Of a stretch of DNA of 64,000 nucleotides, positions 44,771 through 56,313 are shown piece by piece. The position numbers and the translations under genes are program-made. Every line of letters starts with the position of its first letter. Within the stretch, counting starts at the first letter, position 1. Source of the DNA: Acorus gramineus (taxonomy: Eukaryota > Streptophyta > Magnoliopsida > Acorales > Acoraceae); assembly GCA_030737835.1 (NCBI GenBank), contig CM060857.1, positions 4,467,279-4,531,278 of the forward strand, read 5' to 3'. A model generated the notes under the pieces. It was given only the letters and a program-made list of their open reading frames with translations, was not told the origin of the DNA and searched no databases.

Positions 44771-45528
44771 TGTAAGAATGTGACCCATTAAGAAATGAAT
44801 ATGGACATGTAATGATCAATGTTCCATTTCATTATTTGGTTCATAAAAGGGTATATTGGAAGAGTGAATCAATTAAGTATAAATTAATTAAGTTTTTATG
44901 TGGTTCAATTCCCATGACTATCCATTGAATAATGAATCTAAAAATACACAATGTATAAAGAGTAATTGTGTGTATCCCATTAAGTGGTACATAATGTATG
45001 TACATTTTCATTAAGTGATAGACAATGTATATACATCTCTTTAAAGTGGTACACAATGTATGGAATAATTGTGTACATGTATGGCCATTGAAATGAGGAA
45101 AATATTCTATGTCTTTGTATTCCCAACACCCACCCATTATTGGATACATTCCCAAAAACATTTAGTAGGTTCATTGGATTCTTCAATGGGTTTTAAGAAT
45201 CCAATTTATGTTTGAGTGTGGGAGGGTTCCCCCTCTCCATCTATAAAAGGGAGTGGACTCCCAACCCATTTTTCATGTCTCACAACATCTTGTGTTTGCA
45301 CAAGCAAAAGTAAGTCTACTCCATAGAGAGATAGGAAAGTGAAGAATCCTTCTATTCTTCTTCAAGTCCTTGTACCAAAAGAAGGCTACTTACCATGGAG
45401 AAAGGTTTGTATATGTGTGTGTGTGTGTATATATATACTATAATGATTCCGCATGACAAAAATATATGATTATAGTATTCGCAAACAAGTTAATCAAGAT
45501 CCTAAGTGCTATTATGATTTATTTTACA
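44771..45528 (+). mobile_element. Copia 3' LTR (758 bp)
   Basis: It runs from TGTAAGAATG to TTATTTTACA and is a clear partner of 32844-33611, with a TATA box at 45242-45247. It abuts the UGT fragment at 45529. Confidence 0.95.
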
Positions 45529-46715
45529 GCCGAAGCTCACATAGACAACGGACCCTGGCTCATGCGAGTCGAGCCAACTCAAACACTTGTCTTGATCGAT
45601 AGACGACTTGTTCCCTCTCTCTGCTTGGACTCCCCCCTTGCATAGAGAGAGCGGACCTACGTTGTAGGTCTTCTTCCCCATCATCTTCATGTACACCTCG
45701 ATGAACTGCGCCTCCAATTCATTGAAGCTATTCACGACCACTCCATCCGCCTCTGCTTCATCTTTCACCGCTCTATCTTCAAAGTCCGGAAATCCCGCCA
45801 GGGACATCGGTTTCATGAGATGCCCCCTCGTCATCTCCAGTCCACAAGGCACGTCGGGTATCGTTACCGTCTCCTCCTCGGGTTCATCAGCGGAGACCCA
45901 GAGTCCATGTCAGCGCACGCTCTCCATGACGACGAGGGAGTAGCAGCACCTGCCGTGGAAGACCAACCTTTGATGAAATTTTTTTATATCAGTACGTACT
46001 AATGAGAATTCCATCTGTACATGGATTAGGTCCAATTCGATAATTTGATTGTTCATGACCATCAGATCTTACCATATAAATATAGACAAATCAATAGTTA
46101 TTTTGATTGACATATTTTGTCATTAAATTTTTTCTTTAAATGACAATTATACAAAATGATTTTTAATATGTTATCTTAGAATGATAAGATCTGACGATCA
46201 ATAAATGTTTTGGACAATCAAATTGTCCAACTAGCATCGGACCAAACCCACTCCCATCCATCAGTACGTATTGATGTGAAAATTTTCTAACCTTGGGACA
46301 CCCACTCCATACTCGATGTCCTGCGTGCACGTTAGGGGCGGGAAAAAGTTGTCCTTGCTCAGGAACTGCTCGAGCGGTTCCTTCAGGAGGTCGATCGCTT
46401 CGAAGAACCGCTTGAAGTGCTCCCTTGACCCCCAAGTGGGGGATCACGTCGATGTTCTCGTAGCCTACTCGTAAGCTTGCCTCCACGCATGGGAAGCGTA
46501 GCTCGACGAGGCGTATGGGGAGGTTGGCACAATGTGTGGCGCGGTCGATCGCGGGATGGACGTGCGAGGTGTTGAGAGGGGGTTGTGATGAAGCTGACTT
46601 AGACGCCGCGCTGCGCGAAGAGGATTGCCATGTTGACCATGGGGATCATGTGGCCCTGCGCCATGAATGGGCACAGGAGGAAGGGTTGGTGGTCACTGTG
46701 GTTTGGAGTCTCCAT
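45529..46715 (-). pseudogene. UDP-glycosyltransferase, N-terminal half (UGT73-like)
   Basis: ATG at 46715 opens METPNHS, then FLLCPFMAQGHMIPMVNMAI, which holds the conserved acceptor-domain His of plant UGTs. A TAA at 46599-46601 follows AQRGV. The frame then resumes with VSFITTPL-like sequence, ENIDVIP and, after a frameshift, EAIDLLKEPLEQFL. A MITE interrupts the VPRLVFHG segment at 45971-46290. Beyond it lie ETVTIPDVPCGLEMTRGHL, DGVVVNSFNELE, NVGPLSLC and DSHEPGSVVYVSFG, where the copia element cuts in. Dropping the copia element and one target copy gives SFG-NIARLGLQQ in frame. An N-terminal host gene half is thus certain; its substrate is not knowable from sequence. Confidence 0.93.
45971..46290. 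mobile_element. Long-TIR MITE in the UGT exon
   Basis: Inverted arms of roughly 100 bp share TATCAGTACGTACT / CATCAATACGTACTG, a GGTCC motif, and ATTTGATTGT...CAGATCTTA. The ~9-bp flanks CCAACCTTT (45962-45970) and CTAACCTTG match at seven of nine bases. Long arms and a 9-bp duplication suggest a Mutator-like MITE. Removing it with one flank rejoins GVPR-LVFHG of the UGT. A related copy lies at 48580-48856. Confidence 0.75.
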
Positions 46716-46837
46716 GAGTCCAACAAAAAGAGTTGATGATTTGTGAAGAGATTGAAGAAGGTGAGGTGAATCTATGTGAGACAAGTTTTAAATTTGTGGC
46801 TTTAATTGGTTTTGTGAGGGATTGTTTGCATTGAATG

Positions 46838-46845
46838 TATATATA
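46838..46845 (-). promoter_or_regulatory. Likely TATA box of the UGT gene
   Basis: TATATATA on the minus strand lies about 125 bp upstream of the UGT ATG at 46715, a plausible promoter position. Confidence 0.4.
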
Positions 46846-47036
46846 GATTTTAGGTGGTGGGCCTGTGTCTTTGTCAGTGATTCTTGATGGATAGTACTGA
46901 TTTCTTTTGAGAATGTAAGGGAGCTGTTACACGTCTTTTTCTCACGGAATGGATCTTCTGCTTGTGCTTGTGTTCTTTCTTTTCATAGCTCCTATCTCAC
47001 ATGTATATTTATATATATATACTTCTTTAGTCAGAG

Positions 47037-47039
<3 letters not shown>

Positions 47040-47073
<34 letters not shown>
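47040..47073. repeat. (CT)n microsatellite
   Basis: An uninterrupted CT dinucleotide run of about 34 bp. Confidence 0.95.
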
Positions 47074-47077
<4 letters not shown>

Positions 47078-47329
47078 ATATACGAGAAGGGCCGTCCGAT
47101 CTATGGAATTCAAATCTAGTGGTCCACATTCATTTTTTTCAAAACTGGTGGTGACCAGGTCACCAAGTGAACAACATATAAGCTCTTTTTTTCACTGACT
47201 CCCTTTTCTTTCTCTCTCTCTCTCTCTTCATTTCAACAAACAAAAAAAACACACGCCTAGAGGCACAACCTGGAGAAAAAAAAAGGGAGCACAAACCACA
47301 GCCGATGAGCCCGCCGACCTGTGTCCACT

Positions 47330-47800
47330 CCTTATTTCGTCTCTCATTTCTAATTAGTTTGTAGATCTAGGATTTTTTTTTTCAGATCTAGGTTTTTTTT
47401 TTTTTTTTTCAAATCTAGCTTTTTTATTTATAGGCTTTCTTTTTTTTCAAATCTAGTTTTTTTGTCATTTGTTTGTAGATCTAGGGTTTTTTCACATATA
47501 GTGTTTGTTTTTAAATTTTGTATTTTTTTTTTCAAATCTTGCCTTTTCAGATCTAGGGTTTCTCTTTTTTTCAGATCTTGTTTTTTTTTTTGCTGATTTG
47601 TTTGCAGATCTAGGGTTTTTGGACATTGAATATGTTTGATTTCTTTTAGGAATAATGGTAAATGTGTTGAATATGGTTGATGTTATATTGTACAAAAATG
47701 CAATTGATATTGAATGTAAAGTGTGATGTTAAATTGTGCAAAAATGCAGCTGATGTTGAATAATGGTAAATGTGTTGAATATGTTTGATGTTGAATAATG
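47330..47800. repeat. Degenerate tandem repeats
   Basis: T-rich units ending CAGATCTAGG recur at 47360-47640. A second set based on AATGGTAAATGTGTTGAATA follows at 47650-47800. No gene is seen in 46900-48570. Confidence 0.7.
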
Positions 47801-48579
47801 GTGCAATTACAATCAAGATGATCCCAGGCCCCAACCCTCCTCTTTGTTCACTCTGTTTCATGTCCAGAAGATGGTAATTCTGGAAGTGGTCCACATGTGC
47901 GAGGTCTAGATGTTGAACTTCTTGTAAAGCTCAAAATTGTTGAATGTAATGGTTGAACTTGTTGTAATGGTTGATGTATCTAATACAAGTTCTTGTAGTC
48001 TATATGGTTTTACTTCTTGTAATCTAATGGTTGAAACCATATGTAATCTAATATGTAATCCAATGATTGAAACCATATGTAATCCATTTAAAGAATAATT
48101 CATGGATAGGTCCCTCATAGGGACTAAAAAGTAAATTAAATAATTTATGGATAGGTCCCTCTCAGGGACTAAAAAAGAACTATCATTTAAATCTGAGGAC
48201 TAAAACCTAAATACGAAGAAAGGAGGGATCGATTACTAAATATGATGGTTTGTGGGGACTTAAAACTAAAATTCCCTTTTTTTTTCATCTTAATGGCTTG
48301 AAGTGCTACCTGTAGCAACCTTGTCAGCTGGTTTCATTTCTTGTTGTTTTTTGGGAGGCTTTGTCGGTTGTATGCGCCCCGTTTCTTTAAAACTGTTTTG
48401 GACTTTTACCTTATCATCAATATATAAGGACCTATGAACTTTAAAAAAAAAAAGAAGTTTTTTAAGTATATATAACGCAATTTTACATCTTTATTTTCTA
48501 ACAAATTTGTTAAAGTCCACTATTATTCAAACCAATATTTCATCTGCTAATCTTATCTTAAAATTTTAAATATATAAGT

Positions 48580-48856
48580 AGATTTTATAGGGATCGAATT
48601 AGGTTCAAAGCTAATTGGACAATTTGATTGCCCTACACGTTTGTTATTATCAGATCTTATCATTTTAAGATAATATATAAAAAGTCATTATGTGTGATTA
48701 CTATTTAAAGAAATAATTCAATGATAAAATATTTCAATCACCATAACTATTGATATGTCTATCCTATTGTGACAATATCTAACCGCCACGAATGCGTTGG
48801 ATAATCAAATTTTCCAACTAGCATTGGACGTAACCCATTCCTGGTTTTATAAATCT
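48580..48856. mobile_element. Long-TIR MITE, second copy
   Basis: Inverted arms with ATTTGATT, CTAATTGGAC / CTAGTTGGA and AGATCTTATC resemble the MITE in the UGT exon. The ends are less clear and I found no convincing target duplication. Confidence 0.55.
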
Positions 48857-48863
48857 ATCTATA

Positions 48864-48869
<6 letters not shown>

Positions 48870-48904
<35 letters not shown>
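48870..48904. repeat. (GT)n microsatellite
   Basis: An uninterrupted GT run of about 35 bp. Confidence 0.95.
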
Positions 48905-48906
<2 letters not shown>

Positions 48907-49179
48907 ATTGGATAATATCATATTCATATCCACCAAATCTTAATGGTTATTTTATATATACCCTTAAAAAATCACATTTTGATAAAATATCCCTAATGAT
49001 TTCTTATTGTGGAGGAAAAATCTCGCGCTCTTCCCGAAGGCGCCACATGTCTATATAAGACGGGTAAATGGGTAGACCCAAATTACGATCGAATTTCGAC
49101 AAGACGAGGTGAACGGCTCGGTTCTTCATTCAAGGAGTCCTCCTCAGGAAATCTTGCTCGTGAGATTCTACTCGGGAAG

Positions 49180-49870
49180 TTCCTTCTGACCCAAGCAGGA
49201 CAACTTGGATCACGGTCTCCTCGTCAAAGGCACTATATCGAGGAGAGACAAAGGCGACCACACCAATAATGTTCCAAGGATGATCAGGGCTAGCCAACTA
49301 GACTAACCACCTCTATTGAACATGACTGTTGGACTGTCCTCAAGTCCAACTATCCTGGCCTAGGTTCAGACCCAGTCTTGACCACAGGAGGAGGGAGACC
49401 ACTAACATTGCAAAGCAAGGCCAGGGCTGCTTTGCCCTTGATAAGCCGCCTTCCACTGCTCATCGCAGACATGGTTACAGCCAATGACGCTACACCATAT
49501 GGCTAGAGATCATAACAAACTCCCAGTCCTGTACCTTGTAGAATCTTCAATGTTAGAAGATTCTCGTAGTGAGAGAGGGACGTTTGGGCGGGAAATGATG
49601 TGGCCACTCACTCGGCTAAAAGGGCATGAGAAGGAGGATAGAAGGGTGACACATTCACAAGCACCAAAAAATTCCCTAGTCTTCCAGTTCATAGAGTCAT
49701 CTTCTTCATCATCATCTTCACCATTCACTCCATTGACTTGAGCGTCGGAGTCCCTTTGGTCAGCATCACATTGATGTCCCAGGCTGTCTTGGTGCAGGAT
49801 CTCAGGCGGGAGGACCCGGATCTACACTTGGAGGCGGACCATCGACCAGATAACATTTATTGAGGAAAAA
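49180..49870 (+). repeat. LTR-like repeat, copy 1
   Basis: It shares many blocks, in order, with 51740-52500. These include GACCACTAACA, CCAGTCCTGTACCT, TAGAAGATTCTCG/AGAAGATATTCGTCG, GGCGGGAAA, ACTCACTCGG and AGGACCCGGATC. The style resembles LTR ends of Tat/Athila-type gypsy elements. No primer site is seen, and exact ends were not found. Confidence 0.55.
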
Positions 49871-51340
49871 CACCACCTTCAATTTCTAACAATACCCCTA
49901 AAAAGGGTTTAAATTGTACGTAAACGCCGTTTTTTTTTCCTGTTTGAGGAATATTGATGGTTTTAGAATTTCAAATGGGAGAATTTTGACAATATAGGGT
50001 TGGCTGAGAGATATATATGAAAAGAAATTCATTTTCAATTGTAACATTTCGTTTATTTGTAACTTCATTTTATAAATTTTACAAATAATTTATTTAAAAA
50101 TTATTAAAATTTTCATTCTATCATTTATGTATATAAAACGTGACATATTATAAATGGGTTGAAAAACAATTGAGGGTTTTGGTTTAGGATTCCTTTTTCA
50201 AAAAAAAAAAAAAAACATTACATGCACATCGTGGGTGATGAAGACTAGTTTTGCACTATTTAAAATCTATTACATCTATCATATCACACACATATCTCTC
50301 ACACTTATTCATAAATACAAACAATTTATATAAGAATATAGTTATCTTATCCACCACTTATCCTCACTTTATCTAAAGTGAATTGGAGGGACAAAAATTG
50401 ATGAACCACATCCGGGTTGTCAGATCTGTCCGCTCCGCTACCTCTGTCTTGTTTCGCTTGTTTGCCAACGATCTGAGACCTCAAACAACATGCACATGGG
50501 GAGGAGATGACCTGTAAAAGGCCCTCCAATGCTCAAGTAAACCAACGGAATTCTAGGGTTTGTTATAGGAAAATTTGTTCTCACATATCTTAATAGAGAG
50601 AGCCGGTTCCCTATTTACAGAGATGGTCAGGATTACCCTAGGATCAACTATCAATCTCTCCTCTGTCATACGGATGGAGAGAGATCCCTCTATCAAGGGG
50701 ATTTGCTTGGTTTGTATGAGGGTTGGAGAATCAGCATATAAAGCCCCAAATCAAACATATATTGTTGGGATTTGATCCCAATTCTGACTTGATATATTTG
50801 AGTCGCAAAATGTGAATGGGACGTTGGGCTAGATTCACAGATCGTGGGCCATTCGGGTCGTGGACCCTCGCTAATCGAGTCATGGGCCACGGGCACGTTG
50901 AGCATTGCCATTGGGCCTAGAAAATGGCTCATACAAATGCCCCTTTTTTCTATTTGACTGGAGGACTTCTTGTCGGGTGAGAAAAACATCCCTAAGGCAT
51001 CATGTGCCGGGTGGTATAAGTCTCATCGTAATGAATGCTCGTTATTTCTTGTGAACTATTGGATTAAACTTTGGCCGCTCGTAGGGTTCCAAGGAGATTT
51101 GACGTATGTGAAGAAACAATGTTTTGGCAGCCGAGACGAAGGTTTCCAAGGAGAATTAATGCCGGCGGACGTTAATGTATCTCGAAGCGATGTCCAAGGG
51201 TTGAATCGATGAATTCGGAGACGGATTTAAGTACGGTTGCTAATTATTGTCAACGAAAATGGTGCTCGGGAGAGGGTCACGATGAAGCCCTATGAGGGTT
51301 GAGACTAAAAATAGGAACGAAGGGTCTCAAAGAATCCCCT
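49870..51340. other. Spacer between LTR-like repeats, no gene seen
   Basis: AT-rich to 50340, then moderately GC-rich. No recognisable domain in either strand. It may be degraded interior of the element flanked by the LTR-like repeats. Confidence 0.4.
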
Positions 51341-51353
51341 TCAGTTATCCAAC

Positions 51354-51674
51354 ATGGTCGAAAGGTGGACTTCCTCACTGAGGGGTGTGACCGAGAGGAG
51401 GATAGACTTCAACGAACGCGCCAAGAACTGGAAAGATCTCCGTCCGAGTGAGGCGTACTTCTCTATGTATAATTTTACGGTGGTCCAGTTCCTACTCCCT
51501 CCTCTCATCCCCACTTTTCTCACATTCTTCGAGGCCGCGGCATTGCTGGTGCAACCAAACGTCTTTCGCGTCCTCCACGCTGCGCTCTACCTCATTGCGA
51601 CCAGGGGGCATGGCCTCGGCCTCGCCGAGGTCATGTTTTGTTACAAGCTCATCACCTGTCCCAATAGCACATAG
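51354..51674 (+). pseudogene. Possible gypsy-type gag or plant mobile-domain fragment
   Basis: An open frame of about 106 codons contains FNERAKNWKDLRPSEAYFSMYNF, PPLIPTFLTFFEAAALL and AEVMFCYKL. The pattern (hydrophobic P-P-F core, then a xxxFxxxY/CYKL segment) resembles the putative gypsy-type transposon domain of plant Tat elements. I am not certain. A stop at 51672-51674 is followed by more similar-style sequence (FCFALKEVRS). It lies between the two LTR-like repeats, which fits a degraded retroelement interior. Confidence 0.35.
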
Positions 51675-51739
51675 AGGTTTTGCTTCGCCCTGAAGGAGGT
51701 TCGCTCAAGGAGTCCAGCTCACATAACTGTCACCATGCT

Positions 51740-52500
51740 TAAAATAATTGCTTGGGCGATTGATCCCTCACCCGAGGAGGACAACTCGGATCATGAATCC
51801 CCCAACGAAAGTATATCATAGAAGGCCTGTTGAGGGCAACCAAACCAGCAACCCGAGGAGGGTCACGGTTAGCCTTCCGGTCTAACCCCCTAGAAACACG
51901 ACCATTGTAGCACCCCCAAGTCTGCCTAGCCGAATCTAGGTCTAGACCTAGCCGTGGCCACTAGAGGAGGGGGACCACTAACACCGCAAGATGGGGTCAG
52001 GGTTGCTCTATGCCGTCAAATAGACAGTGACGCGCCCTGAACTTGACCAATAACCTGTCACTTCTCTTCACAGTCGCGCTTAGAGAAAATGAAGCATCGC
52101 CATGTGACCACGACATTATAACAAACCCCCAATCCTGTACCTCGCGGAATCTTCTATGCCAGAAGATATTCGTCGAGATAGTGGGATATCTAGGCGGGAA
52201 AAACGTGGTTACTCACTCGGATAAAAGGGAGGAGAAGGAGGAGAGAAGGGACATTGACACACATTCTGATTCACAAGTAAGCACCAAAAACATTGATCCA
52301 ATTTATTTGGTTCTAATTATTTTCATCTTCTTCATGCTATTGACTTGAATGTCGAAGTCCCCTTGGTCCGCATCACACCGATGTTCCAGTCTCTTTGGAT
52401 TCAGGATCTTGGGCGAGAGGACCCGGATCTTCACTAGGAGGCGGAGCTCCGACCCATTCATTCTTGTTGGAGATAAAGCACCACCTTCACCTACAACGGA
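51740..52500 (+). repeat. LTR-like repeat, copy 2
   Basis: It is the direct-orientation partner of 49180-49870, with moderate divergence and indels. It ends near a GAGGACCCGGATC...CACCACCTTC block as copy 1 does. Confidence 0.55.
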
Positions 52501-52519
52501 TAACCATGATAGTATGAGC

Positions 52520-53900
52520 ACCTAATTGAAAGCATGAGACATCACTATCTTAACTCTCAAATGTCTAAAGTAAAAATTAATCCAAAATCGCATTATCCAC
52601 CTCACTCCCTTGGAACGACGGTATTCATATATTCCTATTTATTCACCCAGAGGAAAATGATATGTCCAATGCTATGCGCAACTCCATCCGCAACATTCAT
52701 TGGTTTTTTTCTTAAAAAAAAATACACTCTTTACGGAGTATATTTTTTGTTATAAAAAGTGCAATAGATACTCAAGTACACAAATATATTTTTTCTATGA
52801 AAAAAGAAAAAAAAATACACCTTAGTAATGTAGTATATATATACTATGATGGTGTAATGTATTTGCACTATCGCAGTGTATTGATGGTCAAAGGATTGTT
52901 TTTGAGTTACAAACAAGATTGTAAAACAAATTGAGTGTATCATCACTCTCACCCAATATAACTCTCAAGACAATATCCATTCCACTCCCTACCCCACTAT
53001 TCATATTGATCAAAGTAAAAGTGAAACAAAGAATATTCCCTTATTCCAGATTTTTACTTTTTACAAAAAACGGCCAATTCTTCTGTGCACAAAAGGGGAA
53101 AAACAAGGGCCTCTGTCCCATGGCTTCTCAGCCCACAATTAAAACTGAGAAGTAAAAGAAACACAAGCCACCCACACTACAACGCTTGCAATTTTTCACT
53201 TTTTCCATTGAATGAGTTAGACCAGCACAATACATTTCATAAAAGTACGTAGTTAATCAGATGAGATTTATTATTTTAAAAAATTAAAACATGCCCCGTC
53301 TGCATGTGGGAGTGTACCGTGGACTTTCTCTAACAAGAAGATAGGAAGGCCAAGGCCTTTGAGCAGACAAAGATAAATACTTGCAGTAAACATTTGGTGT
53401 CCACGTAATGTCTCCTCCTCATTGTATAATAGACTTTAATCCTTTATTAAGCTGATGTCCAAATATTATTAAAGAGCGTTGTTACATTGATCAATACATG
53501 CATTTATAGTGTCACCTATAGTCTAATACACTACGACGTTGTAGTATGTGTTAACATAGTGTATGGGATACTTCTATCATAATTCATGAAGTAAAAAAAA
53601 AAAAATTATGTTTTCAAAGAAAAATTATATTACTAATTACAATTATACATAAACATTGGGGTAGTCTTTTGAGATAGAGAACAAAAAAAGCATGAATATG
53701 AGATGATGGAGAAAAACTCCGGATGTTAGACTCTTCTGCATACATATTCAGGTACTAAAAGTACTGTGGTCTGACTCCAACCCTTATATCCACGTCGACA
53801 ATACTAACGTTGTAAAAGAAAGCACTATATCAAGGCATGAACTCAAATCTTGCAGCATAACAAACCATAATAACCAAGGATCATCATTTGATCCGAAGTC
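52520..53900. other. AT-rich spacer, no gene seen
   Basis: Short frames only. Confidence 0.55.
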
Positions 53901-54190
53901 AAAAAGCTCGACCTGGACTCATAGGGCCAAAATCTAGCCCAGGACACCTAACGGGCCAGCTTGGCCTGGCCCGGCCCGTTGAAACATAAGACTTGTCTTG
54001 GGATAGCCCGAACTAGGCCGTTCGGGCTAGCCGATAATCTCGCCCACAGGCATGACCTGCAGAGCTGTGGGGGCTTGGAAAAAATGGGGGCATATGGGGA
54101 TTGGAAAAAATGGGGGTAAATGCCCCCATTTTGTTCGAAAAGGGGGGACACCTGTCTCCAGTGGCGACTGCAGTAATTTTTATACATGAG
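53900..54190. repeat. GGCCCG-rich repeat of unknown class
   Basis: It contains CTGGCCCGGCCCG, GCCCGAAC..GTTCGGGC inverted words, and a tandem GGAAAAAATGGGGG unit (near 54078 and 54103). No coding sequence is seen. Confidence 0.4.
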
Positions 54191-54552
54191 GTCATTTTAA
54201 AAAATGAATTCTACAAAATTTTCAAAAAAAATCTACTCTTATCATATATTTAAAAAAAACATAAATTTTTCTGTTGAAAATGAAACAACTTACATTAATA
54301 AAAAAACTAAACCATCAAACAAAGGAGATAAAGAATTTTCAATACATAACTACCGTAACAGGGGTAATTTGAGGGTTTCAAGTATAAAATTGAGGTCGGG
54401 CAAGGTCAACTGGTGAGCTGGCCATGATTTGAAAATGTGCCAATAATAGTTTGAGTTTTTTTTTTTAAAATGTGATGGGGTCAATTGATCCCACCCCATA
54501 TAATGTGGCATTGCCCTTGCCTGTCTCTCCCTTTTTGTTATAAATATGATGG

Positions 54553-54900
54553 CACTACAAGAAAACTGGGAATTTGCTGCGGATTAAAGCCGTTGCAAAA
54601 ATTAATTCAAATCCTTTCCGGCAGTTTTGCGATGGTTTTGATGGTGCCACATCAGCTCGCATCGCAAATAAGTTGTGACAGTTAAAACCTGCCGCAAATA
54701 CTCTTTTACAACAAAATTTTGGTGCCGTCACAAATAATCATCTTTGCAACACACTTTCAGTTACCGTAATAAAAAATTGTTTTGCGACAGCATCCTGCCG
54801 CCGCAATAGACTAAATTGCTGTCGCAAATATGCCAAAAATTGAATGTGCTAAGTGGGTTATTTGCAACGGTCTAGTCGCAAATACTTTTTTTTATATATC
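54553..54900. mobile_element. CACTA-type transposon end (one side only)
   Basis: CACTACAAGAAAACTGGGAA is a classic CACTA terminus. The next ~340 bp hold many TTTGCGAC / GTCGCAAA / GCCGCAAA-like subterminal units in both orientations. No inverse end (TTTTCTTGTAGTG) was found to the right, so it is truncated, probably near 54.9-55.28 kb. Confidence 0.75.
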
Positions 54901-55283
54901 TAATAATATTATTTCATTGAAATAACCCTATTTTAAAATAGTAATACTGACAGAGATTCACCATTGAAATCATCATTCATTTCAATTCTTCTACTACATA
55001 TTATCATTCAATAAAAAAAAAAAATTGAAAAGTATTAAAAACATGAATACAACCTCAATTTTTATATATAAAATGAAACCATCAAACTAGCTATCATCCC
55101 AAAGCAATCGCAAATGAGTATTGAAATTCCTGCCCAAGCAAACTCATTATGAAAATAAGTACATAGTTGAACCTGTAAAAAAACAAGGATGGAAGGTATT
55201 TTAAGTGACAGTATACAAAAATTCACAAGAACAATATTGAAAATGTTTGTAAATACAAAATAAAATAAATACCATTAAAAATT

Positions 55284-56085
55284 GATGCAGGAATGAGAGA
55301 TTTAGCGAGAGTGGTGGGCTGTGTGTTTCATGAGCTCCCTCTAGTCAAACAGAAGCTCACGGTGGCAGACTGGGCACCTTTGATTGAGCGGATGCAGCGG
55401 TGGCTCGCCGGGTGATGAGTGTGGGTGGGAAGCTCATCCTGCTGCAAGCGGTGTTTACAAACCTACCTCTCTTCTATTTCTTAGTATTCCGCGTTCCAAC
55501 GGGTGTAGTGGAACAACTGGATGTGATCCGCCGGAGGTTTTTTGGCAAGGCGATGTGACGACACCGCGAAAACCACACCTAGTGGATTGGGATTCTGAGA
55601 GGGGGGCCTCGGAATACTTGATCTATGGGATATTAGCACGGCCCTCCTCGCCCGCTAGCTATGGCATTGGTTGGTGGACAAAAAACCGTGGGTTCAACTG
55701 TTCCGAGAGCGATATGGAGGTGGTTAACTGGGGGAGCTGCGTTGGCCTAGGTTCACTGCACGCTCGTTCTCTCTCTGTAAAGGAATATTTGGAAGCCGCG
55801 TGGAGTTCTCCTCGGCCTTGAGATGGTCAATTGGAAAGGGTGATCAAGTGCACTTTTGGCATGATCAATGGTGCGGTCCACTATCGCTACGTGCGGAGGT
55901 TCCTGACATTTACAATCTAGCCAGGCGAACGGATGGTAATGTTTTCTCCTTTTGGTCCGGGGTAGGAGACTTCCAGGGATGGGAAGTGCTACTACGCAAG
56001 TCCCGTTTGAATGCGATGGAATCAACACAACTAGGTGTGCTATCCGACCGATTGGCGGCATGGAGCGGCAGCCTGAACGATGTGG
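55284..56085 (+). pseudogene. LINE (L1-type) RT C-terminal and zinc-binding fragment
   Basis: Plus-strand frames give DWAPLIERMQRWLAG, GGKLILLQAVFTNLPLFYF, RVPTGVVEQLDVIRRRFF, KPHLVDWDS and then WSIGKGDQVHFWHDQWCG. The sequence IGxGxxVxFWxDxWCG is the hallmark of the RT-linked zinc-binding region of plant LINEs. Several frameshifts separate these blocks. The YADD core and endonuclease are absent. The fragment ends abruptly at an LTR junction near 56085. Confidence 0.88.
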
Positions 56086-56313
56086 TAAAATACCCATAAC
56101 TTTTACTACATGAATCCAGTTAATCTAATTCTACTTTTGTACGAAAGCTAACTCAAAACTGAGTATCTCATAATAAAATCATATTTAAACCTCTTCATCT
56201 TGGATTTTAACCAAATCAAATCCAAATACCAAATCGGAAAAACATAACTTATAGGAGAAAAATTTTGTAGCCTAATTTTCAATCAGAACGCTCCAAATGA
56301 CACAGGCATAACA
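56086..56313 (-). mobile_element. First ~228 bp of a family 1-type LTR
   Basis: Read on the minus strand it starts TGTTATGCCTGTGTCATTTG at 56313. It continues as in 7124-7360 and 59997-60230, stopping at GTTATGGGTATTTT where the LINE fragment begins. The remainder is missing. Confidence 0.88.

Larger units (their letters stand above)
32844..45528 (+). mobile_element. Ty1/copia retrotransposon (12.7 kb with nested insertions)
   Basis: The LTRs are 32844-33611 and 44771-45528 (TGTAAGAATG...TTATTTTACA). A perfect primer site TGGTATCAGAGC is at 33614-33625, a long gag-pol frame runs to 41348, and a polypurine tract (GTGGGAGAA) ends at 41689. It interrupts the UGT pseudogene. The flanks GCAGA (32839-32843) and GCCGA (45529-45533) are a 5-bp target duplication with one change. 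Two solo Ty3-type LTRs sit inside, one in the leader and one between polypurine tract and 3' LTR. Without them the element is about 6.6 kb. The LTRs differ at roughly twenty positions in their first ~360 bp, so insertion is not recent. Confidence 0.95.
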
